A DNA stretch of 64,000 nucleotides from Tanypteryx hageni. Its lineage: Eukaryota > Arthropoda > Insecta > Odonata > Petaluridae. A model generated the notes under the pieces. That model saw only the letters and a list, made by a program, of their open reading frames with translations, made no database searches and was not told where the DNA came from. Positions 1-10,622 of the stretch are shown here, one piece after another; position 1 is the first letter of the stretch, and each line of letters begins with the position of its first letter. The stretch is from positions 125,455,307 to 125,519,306 of the forward strand of contig CM054114.1 in assembly GCA_028673005.1 (NCBI GenBank). Direction: 5' to 3'. The position numbers and the translations under genes were made by a program.

Positions 1-1427
1 TATAAAATCTTTAGCATAGAGAGAATTTCGACCTGGTAGTCTTGAATGCCATTTATTAGGTGTGGTATCTCGTAAATATGATACCTCACTGCAGGTTATA
101 TATCATAAAATCTAAACTCCTGAATTTACGCAATAATGATATTGTACTGTGTAAAAGAGAGAACATTTTTGTTAAGGTTTTTTCTAGTCCTAATATGAAT
201 GGATCCTACCTCGAAGAATTATAATACCATTATATGAATTAACCAGATCATATGAAAATATCTCTAGGCACATCCTTAAGAAACGTTACATTCTACTGGA
301 TTTATCTCAACTACTAGGTAACATTTCATAAGACATCATTCAGTTTCTACAGGAATATTGCAAGATATTGTGTATAAATGTTTTAGATATTGTTGCTTAT
401 GAAATACTAACTTCAAAGAGAATTGATTCGATGTTTGCTTAAATGTAAATCTCATAGATAAGTTGATAGAGGCGCAATGGATTCATATAAAATCCTTAGT
501 AACCATAATATATACATTAAAAAATCATTGGCATTCACCAAATTTAGATAATTTTTAGAGTCATGAAATATGTCAAGTAGCCACATCCATCATCAGGAAT
601 TGAAAAGTCTCCAATTGTAGTGGCCGCTTCTATATAGTTCTCCACAATTAACTAACTTTTCATCCCTGAAATGGATGGAGCATCAAGGATGCACTGAATG
701 GCTGAAACATTTCTTAAAATTCAGCCAATTATAAAATCTTCACAAAAAATACTACCCCAGAATAATTTTTCTGTATATAATATGGATGTTCCTAAGTATG
801 TTTTCCTCGGTTCCTAAATATGGAATATTGGTTTGGTTGAGAGTTGGCGAGAGTAATACATACATGGCATATAAAAGCCAAGATATGCTTCATACATGAA
901 ATAAACACTGACTAATGTGTATGTATGAAATTCTGACCACTATGAATCTGTATATATCCCAGATATGAAAAATGACGTTATAATGAAGTCATCAATCTGA
1001 GGAGGTATTCATTTTCTAGAATATTACCTATAGGTCCCATCTAAAAATTTTATTTCTTAAGAATAGACTCAATGATACCTTAACAGCGAGCGTTGCGCAC
1101 GTCACTTCCCCGACGGAAATGAGCGTAAGAGCGATCTCTGCGTCGAGGGCGATCTCTTTTGCGCCAATCATCCTACGCCGCAGGATCTGCTTAAGAATGC
1201 GACGTAATATCAGCGATACCGAAGACGCAGTTTTTAAACGGTAAATCGACGCAGTTACGGACGTCACGAACACGTGAATGAGACGCATTATTTTTCAGGA
1301 TGTTTACGCGGTGACTTCAGAAGTCGCCTCGAGGCGATTTTCGAAGAGGTTTCGTTGCGGTTTTGAAGAAATTACTACGCCGTCGTTTCAGTCCACGAAT
1401 TGCTGTAACTCGCTGACTGGACACAAA
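1..1427. other. No gene seen; AT-rich, then a CpG-richer patch
   Basis: Positions 1-1020 are AT-rich with stops in all frames. About 1070-1420 is richer in CpG and has an 86-codon open frame on the minus strand (1028-1288). Its translation matches no family I recognise and has no motif, so I do not call it a gene. Confidence 0.5.
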
Positions 1428-1469
1428 TGAAAGTGTTGGTGAAAATTCTACGCGGGCATTCGTATGCCA

Positions 1470-1615
1470 GACACGAAGAATTTCGGGAAAGCAAGAGAAA
1501 AATTATGCCTCGACCGGGAAACGAACCCGTGTCTTCTACTTGCCGTATTCTTCGCGTCCAGCATGTACATACCAGCATGTATATACCGGCCTGCATGGTC
1601 GCCTCTAGAGAGTTG
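1470..1615 (-). repeat. Probable tRNA-derived SINE relic
   Basis: Read on the minus strand, 1505-1545 contains a sequence close to an RNA polymerase III box B (GGTTCGTTTCCCGG), followed by a T-rich stretch. Similar box-B-plus-T-rich arrangements occur at 13.4 kb (minus) and 51.87 kb (plus), suggesting one degraded SINE family. Box A is not clear, so this is a relic rather than a tRNA gene. Confidence 0.4.
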
Positions 1616-1710
1616 CGGGACCTGGGAGAAAACGGCTTGCGCGGTACCCTGTTAACATTTACCATCAGATTTAACTTAGGCTTTCCTTGTGGTAATATCG
1701 AAGCGCGGGG

Positions 1711-1764
1711 CCCTCCCAAGTGCGAGGCCCTTCAAAGTGCGGTACCCTCCAAAGTGCCGGACCC
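1711..1764. repeat. 17-bp minisatellite, about 3.2 copies
   Basis: Three consecutive 17-bp units start at 1711, 1728 and 1745. Each follows the pattern CCCTYCMAAGTGCSRNN, and a partial fourth begins at 1762. The units differ at several positions, so the array is not recent. It sits inside the foldback core. Confidence 0.75.
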
Positions 1765-1916
1765 GGGGCAGTCGCTCCGATTCGCCCAACCCTAGGGACG
1801 ACCTTCCCTGCCTCCATAGAATTTTCACCAACACTTTCAGTTGTTCAATAGGTAACTATCGAGTTCGTCTTATGGCCGTAAAAAATCCTTTAAAATCTAA
1901 ATTCGGGGAATTACCA

Positions 1917-1998
1917 CTGAAGACGGCTGCTTTGTAGCCGAAATGCGAATGTTTTTTATATTATAACTTTGTTGAGGCTTTCGGAGATATATTTTTTA
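1917..1998 (+). repeat. Short dispersed repeat with a CTGA-stem-GAAA motif
   Basis: The motif CTGAAGA, a CGGCT/AGCCG stem and GAAATGCG occupies 1917-1946. A segment resembling TTATAACTTTGTTG-GGC follows, which is also found at 16815-16880 and in part near 54.0 and 55.7 kb. Related motif copies are at 39610 and 40858, with a weaker one at 16944. I take this as one dispersed family whose class I cannot determine. Confidence 0.5.
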
Positions 1999-2907
1999 AA
2001 TGCTTGTTCTTGGACTTACAGTTCTGATTACTTGGACATCTCACCTTTGGGATGTGAATGGGTTTTATTTGGGCATTCCTTATGGAGGACATCCGTTGGG
2101 GAGAATTTGCTCGCCTAGCCTGACCTCAGTCCAACAAATACTCGATTCTGAAGCGAAAAATTTAGTCTGCCTCGGCAGTTCATTTGTTAGAATATCCCCC
2201 GGGCAAGTGGAAGATCCGGGTAATTTTTCCGGTATAGAGGGAATTTTTCTCCGGCTTTTCCATAATTATTCGCCGAATGAAGACTCGCAGTTGTTTTATT
2301 TTTATGGAACCACCTCAAAATTAATAATGTTCATCGCTAAAATTATTTTTTTAAAAAATGTTTCATTAGAAATATTTCGAAGAAAGAGATAAATTTTTTA
2401 AATCTAAATAGTACAAGTGTCATATTTTCCTCACATATACAAATTTATGGGAAAACGTCTAGAGAGATGGAAGTACATACATACTTTCTTTGCTAAAAGT
2501 AAGAGAACCAAGATGAAAAAATATAAAAAATATATGCATCAGTTTTTACTTAAAATCCAGCCATTCGGTACACAATTTAATCTATTAAATTAAATTGCTT
2601 CGAAACAAGAGTTAAAAGTCAGGACATACATCAAGATATCCAAGTACCGATAAGAACGCTGAATGGCAAATTAAGAAATTATCTCATACATGAATCAGTA
2701 CAAAAAGTTAATTGGCATAAAATTTTAAAAATAAGCACGAACTGAATACATCAATACGTATGGACACTTTAAGTACTACATGTATTTTCCTTTCTATATT
2801 TTATTCGTCTTGTTTTTCTATTGGTCATTCATATTCAAGTAATCGATCAGCTGTAATAGGTCTCGTTCTGTGCACCGATTGTTTATGAATAAACAAAACA
2901 AGTTAGG
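1999..2907. other. No gene seen
   Basis: AT-rich sequence. One 130-codon open frame on the plus strand (2000-2392) has no recognisable domain and unconvincing composition. No other structure is visible. Confidence 0.5.
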
Positions 2908-3742
2908 ATAGTGTACAGTGTATCACAAATTAAAGAGTTTCGGGCGAGGGAGAATTTAAAACTAAACGATAAAGGATTTAACGAACGATCACCGTAAAAC
3001 AGCGAAACGCCACGACCTTATTATGTCTATCTGCCTACTAAAACTTACTTCTCTCCGAAGTTTGTGTATTAATAAACGTATTTATGTAATTATAATAACT
3101 AAATACAGTAAACGGTATATCAGAAATGATGCCAGGGAATTACTGAAATTTTGATTTACTTATTTATTTTCTAATCAGCTGTAATTAGGAATTCAAACAA
3201 CCAAAAATCATTATAAAAATATCTTACTTGAGTCAAGTGTAATATATACATTCTTCGTCGTAGATAATCCATTTCTTTCCACTCACAAAATGCTGCATGC
3301 ACACGTGAGGAAATTATTCATTTTTCGAAATTACACCAAATCTTATTTACTTCAGTTACTAATAAGATTGTTTTAGTTAATATCTATGCTATAACTTCCC
3401 TAAGTCCAAAGGGAATTACGGCTTTTTTATTTTTGAAAGAAGCTTCCCCTACGAAAAAAATGTCAAGGAAAAGAAATATTTGATTTGGCTTGTCCTATAA
3501 ATTTTGAAGCCTTTTTTTTATAACTAACATTTAAGGATATGTGAGGAAAAGTTCGTTTTATGATCCTAGTTAAGTGGCACCCCTGATTGGGTTATGTGAA
3601 CTATTTATGCCTCTTTATTGTTGCCTTTGGCAATAAGTCCTTGATACCATATTTCATAAAAATCCGTTCGGTGGAAGCCGAGAACGGATGGACGGACAGA
3701 CAACGAATATAATAGGCGTTCATCTAAACAGGAAACACGCCT
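2908..3742 (+). repeat. Dispersed repeat of ~830 bp, copy A
   Basis: This segment aligns by eye, in the same order and orientation, with 41797-42621. Shared landmarks are GTGTATCACAAAT near the start, CCACGACC-TTATGTCTATC, AATAAACGTATTTA, TTCTTCGTCGTAGATAATCC, CCTGATTGGGTTATGTGAAC, and AGCCGAGAACG followed by GGACGGACAGA. Copy A ends in a short hairpin (AGGCGT at 3714-3719, ACGCCT at 3737-3742). It has no coding capacity, so it is a non-autonomous mobile element of unknown class. The hairpin end hints at a Helitron-like element, but the expected CTRR terminus after a spacer is not evident. Confidence 0.75.
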
Positions 3743-4325
3743 AAATAGGACTACGTTTCATATCGCGATATCCCAGCGGGAAATAATAGTATGAGCGTTT
3801 TTTTTTAAATTAAACACTGCAGGGGATAAAACCATAGGGTTTTGTTTCTCGCACTGACTCATCCACGTCATAAATCCAGTCAATACTAGGAGCGACTACC
3901 GAATCCTTCGAGATTGGCGAGAACTTCCGAAACACTCCTCGACTCGATAAATTTAAAATAAAAAAGAAAAACGTTTCAATGACGCAAAAACCTCACTCGA
4001 AACAAAAGCGATCTTCGGGTTTGATTATAAATATAACACTCCATTACCATCTCATTTCCTCCGGGAACATAAATCCTTAAAAATAAATAGTTTAAAAATG
4101 CACAAATATGTAATATCCTCCCGGGCCATAATATAATAGCTACACCCACGGTAATTTCATTAACGTAGGGCCTCCAAAAAGATTGAAAAAAGAACAATTT
4201 CACCCGGAACGAAATGGAGATTTAGTGTGCGCCGCAAGTTGGTTTCCGACGTCCCTAATAAAAAAGACGCCTGCTAAAGAATTGGTAAGAATGAATGAGC
4301 GAAGTGATGTGATATGAGGAACGGT
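3743..4325. other. No gene seen
   Basis: AT-rich sequence with only a 75-codon chance frame on the minus strand (3976-4203). Confidence 0.5.
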
Positions 4326-4460
4326 CTGTGTGTGTGTGTGAGAAAGAGAGAGGCGAAGGTGTGTGGGAGAGTGAGAGGAGAGAGAATAGGAGTGGGAGGA
4401 TGAGAGGGGAGGAGTGAGGTAGGGATTAACCCGAGAGAGAGAGAGGGAGAAAGAAAAGAT
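4326..4460 (+). repeat. (GT)n then (GA)-rich simple sequence
   Basis: A short GT run at about 4326-4340 passes into interrupted GAGAGG/GAGTG purine repeats. The 250-codon minus-strand frame across this area (4200-4952) is serine/leucine-rich because it reads CTCT codons, and it is not a credible gene. Confidence 0.8.
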
Positions 4461-6929
4461 CCTTAGCAACAGGCTTACATCACCTTGGCTCTGCGATTTC
4501 ATGGTCAGATGAGCGAGAGGCTTTGCAAAGGGAGAGAAGATATGGACGTAGATGGCGTGTGAGAGGGTTGGAGAGGGGTTTAGAGAATGGAAAGGAAAGA
4601 GAGAGAGAGAATGGAAAGCGTGGCAATAGGTGGGATAGTTCGAGAGGGGAGGAGGAGGCGAAGCAGGCATGGAAGATAAGGGCAACAGCAAAAGAGCTTC
4701 TGGGAAGTTAACGGCCCAAAGGAAGGATACGGACCAATCGGATTCGAGGAAAGGATGAATTAAGGCTAGCCGGAGTGGGAATAGAGAGAGAGAGAGGAAA
4801 ATAATCGGATGAGAAAGGAGAAAATAGGCGAAACGGAAGGTGGACGATGACGAAAGGCTTAACAAGGGCGATTCGGCGATAAACCCCGATAGGGAGAAGA
4901 ACAGATTAAGCCTTTTCGAGCGGTTACAGACGAAAAAAATAAACAAAAGCATGACGAAACATTCGGAAGATAGAGGAGCCGGCCCCGAAATGAAAATGTC
5001 CCTTCGATAAATAAATGCCTGAGTGACAGATCGTCAGACAATGGAATCAAATACACTTATAATACAGCTGCGAGTGAGTATAAATATCCCAACGAGTATT
5101 CACACTTAGCTAAGGTTAACATTTAATCGCCCTGGAATGGAATATTTTTTATTCAAAGCACTCACTAGAACGAGATTGAAAGTATGGATATTTGAAAATA
5201 AATTATGATTAAAACTGTTATGTCTTTTCAATAATAGTCAGAGTTTAATAGGTTTTTGTAGCAAGCACGTATCCAGCATGAAGAGATCGATTTTAACCAT
5301 TAATCTCATGAATTATTTTTCCTCCTTCATTACTCAATTTTGTCATTTATCTTTAAAGATATCGGAAGAGTGATGTGTTGAAAACCTGAAGCATGGACCA
5401 TTGACTGGTGAAACCAATGCAATATTCAAACGAACTACTCCATATGGAAAATGAAAGTTCTAATTAGAAGCGCGAAATTTTCTGCCCTCAAATGAGGATG
5501 CTGGGCGCTATTGGAGAAAACGTATCTGAGGTTTTATACCAAACTGTATATCCCTGAAGTTGAAAGAAGTACAAGCGATGCATGCAAAAAAGTTAGATAA
5601 ACGAGGTCATTTCTGTCGGGATATTCAGGAATCTAGATTTTTATTTCAGGTATTCCTGAGGAAGCAATATGAACTGTATTCTATTTCAATGTAAATATTA
5701 AAAAAAAATTAATATCTGAAGTAATCAAGTTGTATTATAGAGTCACGGAGTTAAAATTTCAATTTACGTTATATATTACATATGTATACGATATATCGTT
5801 GATTTAATAGAATGAAATGATCCCAGTATTGTCAAAGATGGGAAAATTGGCAGTCCAGGTTTAGTGAGGCATATAACTTATGATGCATTTCAATGAAAGA
5901 CTCAAATGTTAAAAAAATCCCGCAAAGCGATACAGATTGAAAAACACACGATCTCGATTTCTCTAAAGCTATGCACACTACCAAAGAATTATGAGGTAGG
6001 ATATGTAATATGTAATAATGGACCATACAGATCATGAAATGATATAATTTTATCAGAGGAATATTTTATGAATTAAATAAAATGTCCAACTTTTGTTTGC
6101 AATAGAGTGTCAACTAATTGACTAATTTTCTTCTATTATATTTATATCAATGAATCGATTAAATTCCAGAGTCTATCCAAGGAAGTTGAGCAGCATAGCG
6201 CTCGATAAACAAGTATAGATTGGTCGAAAGGCGTACAAACAAAACGAAATGGAAACTTTGCCTTTCCTCTTGAGAAGGACTCTTGAAAAGCAACGGAACT
6301 CATGAGACTGTGAAATGATATCTATAGACATCATCTGCGAGAAAATTCTCGCTAAACCCGAGACCGGACGGAGTAGGCGGAGGAATCGCGTAAATTAGTC
6401 CTTTCAAGCGCTCCATTCCCACACCTAATGGAAATATTCCTCGACATTTCCTCCCCCCTCTCTATCGATTGAAATATCGAAACTACGCAGCAAAAAAGAT
6501 CCTCTAGACATCGTAGCACTTCTCCTCCTATTAAAAACTCACAAGAAGCAAAATGGATCGCGGGCTAGACTCGTTTTTATTTCTCGTCTAACCGGCAATT
6601 CTGATTCGTCTTGCCTCGGATAGTGAGAGATCTCATTCTCCGAAGGCGAGGGGATGGCGGCAATTAGAACGCCGCCGCGGAAAGAAATAAAACATAATCG
6701 AGGCGAGTTTGCAAGACGACCAAATTGGCAGAAACGAAAGGAGATTCCGATCGATAGATGAAAAAATAATAACGATAATAATAAATAAATGGCGGAGGGG
6801 CCTTAATGGCCGCGGTTCGGTCGAGGACGATGTTTAAAGGTGGGAATACCATACGGTTTTCCGCACGGAACGAGGAGAGAGAGAGGCGCGGCCGTCGAAA
6901 GGAAAGATGGGACAGAGTAGATTGCTGAA
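4461..6929. other. No gene seen; purine-rich then AT-rich
   Basis: Positions 4540-4810 remain purine-rich. Positions 5100-6350 are AT-rich and featureless. Positions 6350-6900 contain more CpG but no frame with a recognisable product. Confidence 0.5.
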
Positions 6930-7671
6930 TGAGAGGGAGTGACTTTGGAGAGGGGGAAGGAGAAGAGGAGAGGGGGGAGTGAATGTTTAAACGACGTAGG
7001 GAGGGAGTGATGGTGGAGGAAGAAAGGAAGAGGGGAGAGAGAAGAGTTGGGAATACGGCAAGATTGAGGATTGAAGATGGGAGAGGAAAATGGGTGGAAG
7101 AAAATGGAAAAGGGAAAGGCAACATTGAGGAGGAAGAACAAAAGGATGAGAATAAGAAAGAGAATGAAAGGGAGGAAGGAGAGAGAGATATCAAGGAAAT
7201 GGATGAGGTAGGGAAACAAGTTAATTTAGAAAGAAGAGAAGAAGTGAAAATTGAATTAATTGGCTGAGAGAAAGGAAGCCAGGGAGAGTGAGAGAGGAAG
7301 TGGGGGAAAAAGAGTAAAGAGGGAGGGAGAGAGAGAATGAAGGGTGAGAACGGAAAGAGAAAGTGAGAAATACAAAAAAAGGACAGGAGAAGGGGAGAGA
7401 GAAATGGAAAATATGGAGAGAGAGAGAGGGAGAAAAAGAGAGAGAGAACAAAGAGGAAGAGGGAGAAGGGGAGAGGAAGATGGAGAAGGGATAGAAAAAG
7501 AGGGAAAAGGAGGAGAAAGGAGGCGAAGGGGAGAAAGAGGGAGAAGGGAAGAAAGAGGGAGAGAGGGAAAAGGTTTGAGGGCAAGGGAGCATGAGAGAAA
7601 GTGAGGGAGAGAGGAAGGGATAAGGGAGAGGGAGGGAGAAAGAAAGGGAGAGAGATGGAGAAGAAGAGGAA
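6930..7671 (+). repeat. (GA)n array at the LINE 3' side
   Basis: About 740 bp of interrupted GAGAGG/GGAAG purine sequence. Both strands show long low-complexity frames (Ser/Leu/Phe/Pro on minus, Arg/Glu/Gly on plus), which follow from strand composition. The array ends where the LINE 3' terminus begins on the minus strand. Confidence 0.9.
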
Positions 7672-7911
7672 GGATTGATGTGGTCTTTATTTGGGGCGAG
7701 ATTGAGACTAAGAAGTCCCATCTTCCACCTAACCCCTCGTCATGAAACGTATAATAATACGTAAAACATTAGCAATGTAAATACAAGTAACGATAAAAAT
7801 AGAAGTATTTGAAAAGAAAAGATGTGATTTTGTGCTGAATAATGGAGTCCATGTAAAAACCCACTGCAGGAAAACACCCACACAAGAAGGGGGTGTGAAA
7901 AACCTGCGAAA
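7672..7911 (-). repeat. LINE 3'-end unit (family member 1)
   Basis: This is the last ~240 bp of the LINE. On the sense (minus) strand it begins GCAGGTTTTTCACACCC, passes through GTTTTCCTGC, an AT-rich middle and a GGGTTAG stop-like motif, and ends in AATAAAGAC-ATC before CT-rich DNA. The same unit occurs alone at 16009-16251 and 46635-46864. AATAAA close to the end fits a polyadenylation signal. Confidence 0.8.
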
Positions 7912-8187
7912 CCTACTGAGATACATTAAAGACAACAATAAATGAAATTTAGAACAAATTATAAATAAATGAAAATCATAAAGAGAAAAAAAATTGGCAA
8001 AACACGAATAGATCATTGATAAAATAAACATAAACATGACAAAGTTAATAGATATTAACATTGGTATGTCTAAACAAAATGGAAAGAAAAAACAAATGAA
8101 TGAATAAAATACAATAACAAAGTATAAATCATATACAATAAGTATTGTTTTGTCAAAATCAAGATAAAAAAATTGAAGCATTAAGCG

Positions 8188-8440
8188 CAGTGCCGTAACT
8201 AGGGTATGGCGAAGGTGGCATTTGCCAGAGGCACCGCCTGCAAAAGGCGCCGAATTTCCCACCAAAATGCCGAAAATGTATTTTCCCAAAAATAAAAGTA
8301 AGTCTAACACTTCAATGTTAATGTAATTTTTAATAAAATGCTATTATTCTCTTTTCAAACGCAGAAAAATAATATTCAGCGTAAATAACGTGATTCCTAA
8401 AATTTTGCAATGGGCACCTTATCTTCAAGGCACGGCTCTG
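8188..8440. mobile_element. hAT-like MITE nested in the LINE
   Basis: The left terminus CAGTGCCGTAAC and the right terminus, CAGAGCCGTGCC when reverse-complemented, form short imperfect inverted repeats. The flanking octamers are ATTAAGCG (8180-8187) and ATTAAGTA (8441-8448), matching at 6 of 8 positions. That is consistent with an old 8-bp hAT duplication. It is about 253 bp with no coding capacity. It interrupts the LINE and so inserted after it. Confidence 0.7.
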
Positions 8441-8511
8441 ATTAAGTATGTTTAACTGTTCCTTTGAAAGGATAAGAGAGATTGATAGCAGTGTCGCTTG
8501 AATGAGGAGAG

Positions 8512-9070
8512 CTAGTGCGAAGCTTTTATTGTTTGGGAAAGGTTCTTCCATAGTCTGCAAGCAGTGACAATGAAGGACTTGTTGAAAATTACTGTTTTGT
8601 GATGAGGAATAAGGAGTTTATGGCTCCCTCTGATATTACAGTTATCTACAGTGTCTATACTTCTAAATTCGGCGGCAAGATAATGCGGATTGTTGAAATT
8701 TAGTAATTGGTATAGCAAGGAAAGCATGTGGAGGCGTCTCCGAGACTCCAAATTTAGCCAGTTTAGTTTGATGAGTGACTCGGAAATGTGGTCTGATTTC
8801 ATCAGATTAAAAATATATCTGATGCACGCGTTATGTGTTCTCTGAATCTATAACGATAGCTCTTGAGATAAATTTTGGTACGCTATATGAACATAGTCAA
8901 AATGCGGAATAATTAGCGAAGTTACCAGACGCTTTTTTAGAGAAACCGGAGTACCACTACTTAACTTCTTAAGTGAGTGAAATGATAGATTTACTGTTTT
9001 ACACACATTTGTAACATATGGGCCCAAGAGAGGGTTTCATCTATAAGCAATCCTAAATTCTTTACCACTT
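8512..9070 (-). pseudogene. LINE RT thumb and C-terminal region, decayed
   Basis: Translated in shifting frames on the minus strand, this stretch reads as the region after the RT catalytic core. It has NLGLLIDETLSW near 9065, a stretch resembling SLIIPHFDYVHIAYQNLS near 8900, and an uninterrupted part from about 8830 with SRRRLHMLSLLYQLLN, then NPHYL and RGSHKLLIPH. The conserved W-K-N-L-S pattern, usually W-N-x-L-P in such elements, closes it. At least two frameshifts and several stops are needed to join the parts. Confidence 0.8.
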
Positions 9071-9134
9071 TACAATAAGGAATAGTTGAATTTGCTATGT
9101 TGATCGGGATTCTTTGGGATTGATTAATAGCTGC

Positions 9135-9578
9135 TTATAACTTAGGGTAACCAATTAATATGGCCTGTGATTTTTCTGGATTGATACCAAGAAAGTTTTT
9201 AATACTCCAGACCTCGAGCGTTTCTAAGTCCTTATTGATATTTTTTAGGGTTTTTTTAAGATCGTTTGCGGTAGAACTTGAGTATATTTGCAAGTCATCT
9301 GCATAAAGGTGATGATTGCAGTATTTAAAGGACAAGGAGCAGTCAATTATGTATAAAGAAAATAGTAGAGGACTCAAAATTGAGCCCTGTGGGATACCTC
9401 TATCGTTGATAAGCCAAGCAGATGAATAATTAATGGAAATCACTTGTTGGGAATGATCGCTTAAATAAGAAGATATCCAATTTATGGCCAAACATGAGAA
9501 GTTCATTCCGAGCAGTTTAGAAAGCAGAACATCTTTGTCTATCGAGTCGAAAGCTTTACTGAAATCCAGTAGTACTAG
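9135..9578 (-). pseudogene. Reverse transcriptase core fragment of the LINE
   Basis: This is an open minus-strand segment of about 147 codons. It starts in frame with LLDFSKAFDSID (RT motif A), continues with the substrate-binding motif RGIPQGSILSPLLFSLYI, and reaches the catalytic YADD box in HLYADDLQIY. It then shows the usual DLETLEVW and NPEKSQAILIG segment. A methionine at 9506 is internal and not the true start, because the homology continues upstream to the junction with GA repeats at 9578/9579. A stop at 9135 ends the frame inside the domain. Confidence 0.95.
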
Positions 9579-9840
9579 GAGGGAGAGAGGAAGGGATGGA
9601 GAGGTAGGGAGAGAGAGGGGAAGAGAGAGAGAGGGGGGGGGAAAAGAGAGAAAGGGACGAAGAGGAAGGGAGAGAGAGAAAGGGTAGAGAGAGGAAGGGA
9701 GAGAGAGGAAGGGAGAGAGAGAATAAGGGAGAGAGAGAATAAGGGAGAGAGAGGAATGAAAGAGAGAGGAAGTGGGAGAGAGGAATGGAGAACGAGAATA
9801 TGGGAGAGCAAAAGGGAGGGAAGGGAAAAAGAAGACAGTT
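9579..9840 (+). repeat. (GA)n array at the LINE 5' side
   Basis: Interrupted GAGAGG/GGGAGA repeats begin at the truncation point of the LINE. Together with the array at 6930-7671 they bracket the element. Confidence 0.9.
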
Positions 9841-10296
9841 TAAGAAAGAGGGAGTTCGGAAGGATGGAATTGATTCAGGTGAGAGTTATGTAGGATGAGA
9901 AGGAAGATATTGCTGAGTTAGGATCGAAGGAATGGGAGAATATAACCGAGAGAAGAAAGGAAGGCCATGATTGAAATGCAGATGTGGTTGATAAAGGAAA
10001 AGAGGACTAATAGAAGAGAAAACGAAGATAAAGAGAGATGGGAGGAGAAAGGGAGCGGAGGGGAAAGGGAGCGGAGGAGAAAAATAGCGGATTGTCGGTA
10101 AGAGTTTCTCCATAGTGCAGAATAAATAAATAATACGGGAACAGCAAGATTTGGAAGAAAAAATCGCGGTCACTCGTATATCAGGCAATTTCAATCTTAT
10201 CCCCGTTGGGCATTATTTTTTATTACTTCCTAGCTTATTTTAAAACGATAAGGATACGAAGCAAACTTTTGTATTAAATACATTACTTATGCATAA
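9841..10296. other. No gene seen; purine-rich tail fading to AT-rich DNA
   Basis: The sequence remains A/G-biased to about 10100 and then becomes ordinary AT-rich DNA. The short minus-strand frame at 9886-10194 is low-complexity and is not called. Confidence 0.5.
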
Positions 10297-10350
10297 TAGG
10301 GGCTCTAACCCTAGGCGCTACGCGCGTCAACCCCGTGCCACGCTCCACGA
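10297..10350 (+). repeat. Fragment of the GGGGCYCTA dispersed repeat
   Basis: GGGGCTCTAACCCTAGGCGC followed by TACGCGCGTCAACC closely matches the start of the repeat at 53364 and, less closely, the one at 44231. Only the first ~50 bp are recognisable here. Confidence 0.6.
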
Positions 10351-10439
10351 GGCGAATTCGTCTGCTGCCCGTTTGCAATCTTGAATCTCCTCATTTCGGC
10401 ATATATTTAAGGTAGAGAATTATATTTAGCCGTATTTTC

Positions 10440-10622
10440 GGGCTTCTCTCTTCCTTTCTTTCATTCCCCTCCCCCCTCTCTACATCTCTATATCCCTCCC
10501 TCTCACCAAATCTTCCGTTTTCCCAAACTTCCACTTTCCCTCATTCTCTCCCTCCCCTTTCCCTCTCTTTCTCTTCTTCCTTCTATCATTCACTCTTTCT
10601 TTTCCCCATACTCCCGTCTTCC
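10440..10622. repeat. CT-rich tract
   Basis: Interrupted CTCTC/CCCTCC pyrimidine sequence on the plus strand. No LINE-tail unit lies next to it, unlike the GA arrays near 7, 16 and 46 kb. Confidence 0.8.

Larger units (their letters stand above)
1428..1839. repeat. Foldback structure: 23-bp perfect inverted repeats around a 366-bp core
   Basis: The 23 bases at 1428-1450, beginning TGAAAGTGTTGG, recur as an exact reverse complement at 1817-1839, ending CCAACACTTTCA. The core is GC-richer than its surroundings and contains a tRNA-like box B relic and a 17-bp tandem repeat. This looks like a foldback or MITE-like element, or an inverted duplication. I could not find a target-site duplication, so the class is open. 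Confidence 0.6.
7672..9578 (-). mobile_element. 5'-truncated non-LTR retrotransposon (LINE), Jockey/CR1-like
   Basis: Reading the minus strand, the element starts inside the reverse transcriptase domain at about 9578, runs through the RT core, thumb and C-terminus to about 8450, and ends in an AT-rich 3' untranslated region with a CAAATAAAGACC motif at about 7680. No endonuclease domain remains. Several frameshifts and stops, and a hAT insertion at 8188-8440, show that it is dead. Both ends abut GA-rich arrays, so it appears to sit inside one pre-existing purine microsatellite. The clade call rests on the order of motifs and the style of the C-terminal region. A phylogeny could move it to a neighbouring LINE clade. 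Confidence 0.85.

Noticed and set aside
6664..7721. 306-codon and 166-codon minus-strand frames
   Set aside because: Low-complexity translation of the GA array. They overlap each other in different phases and run into the LINE 3' end.
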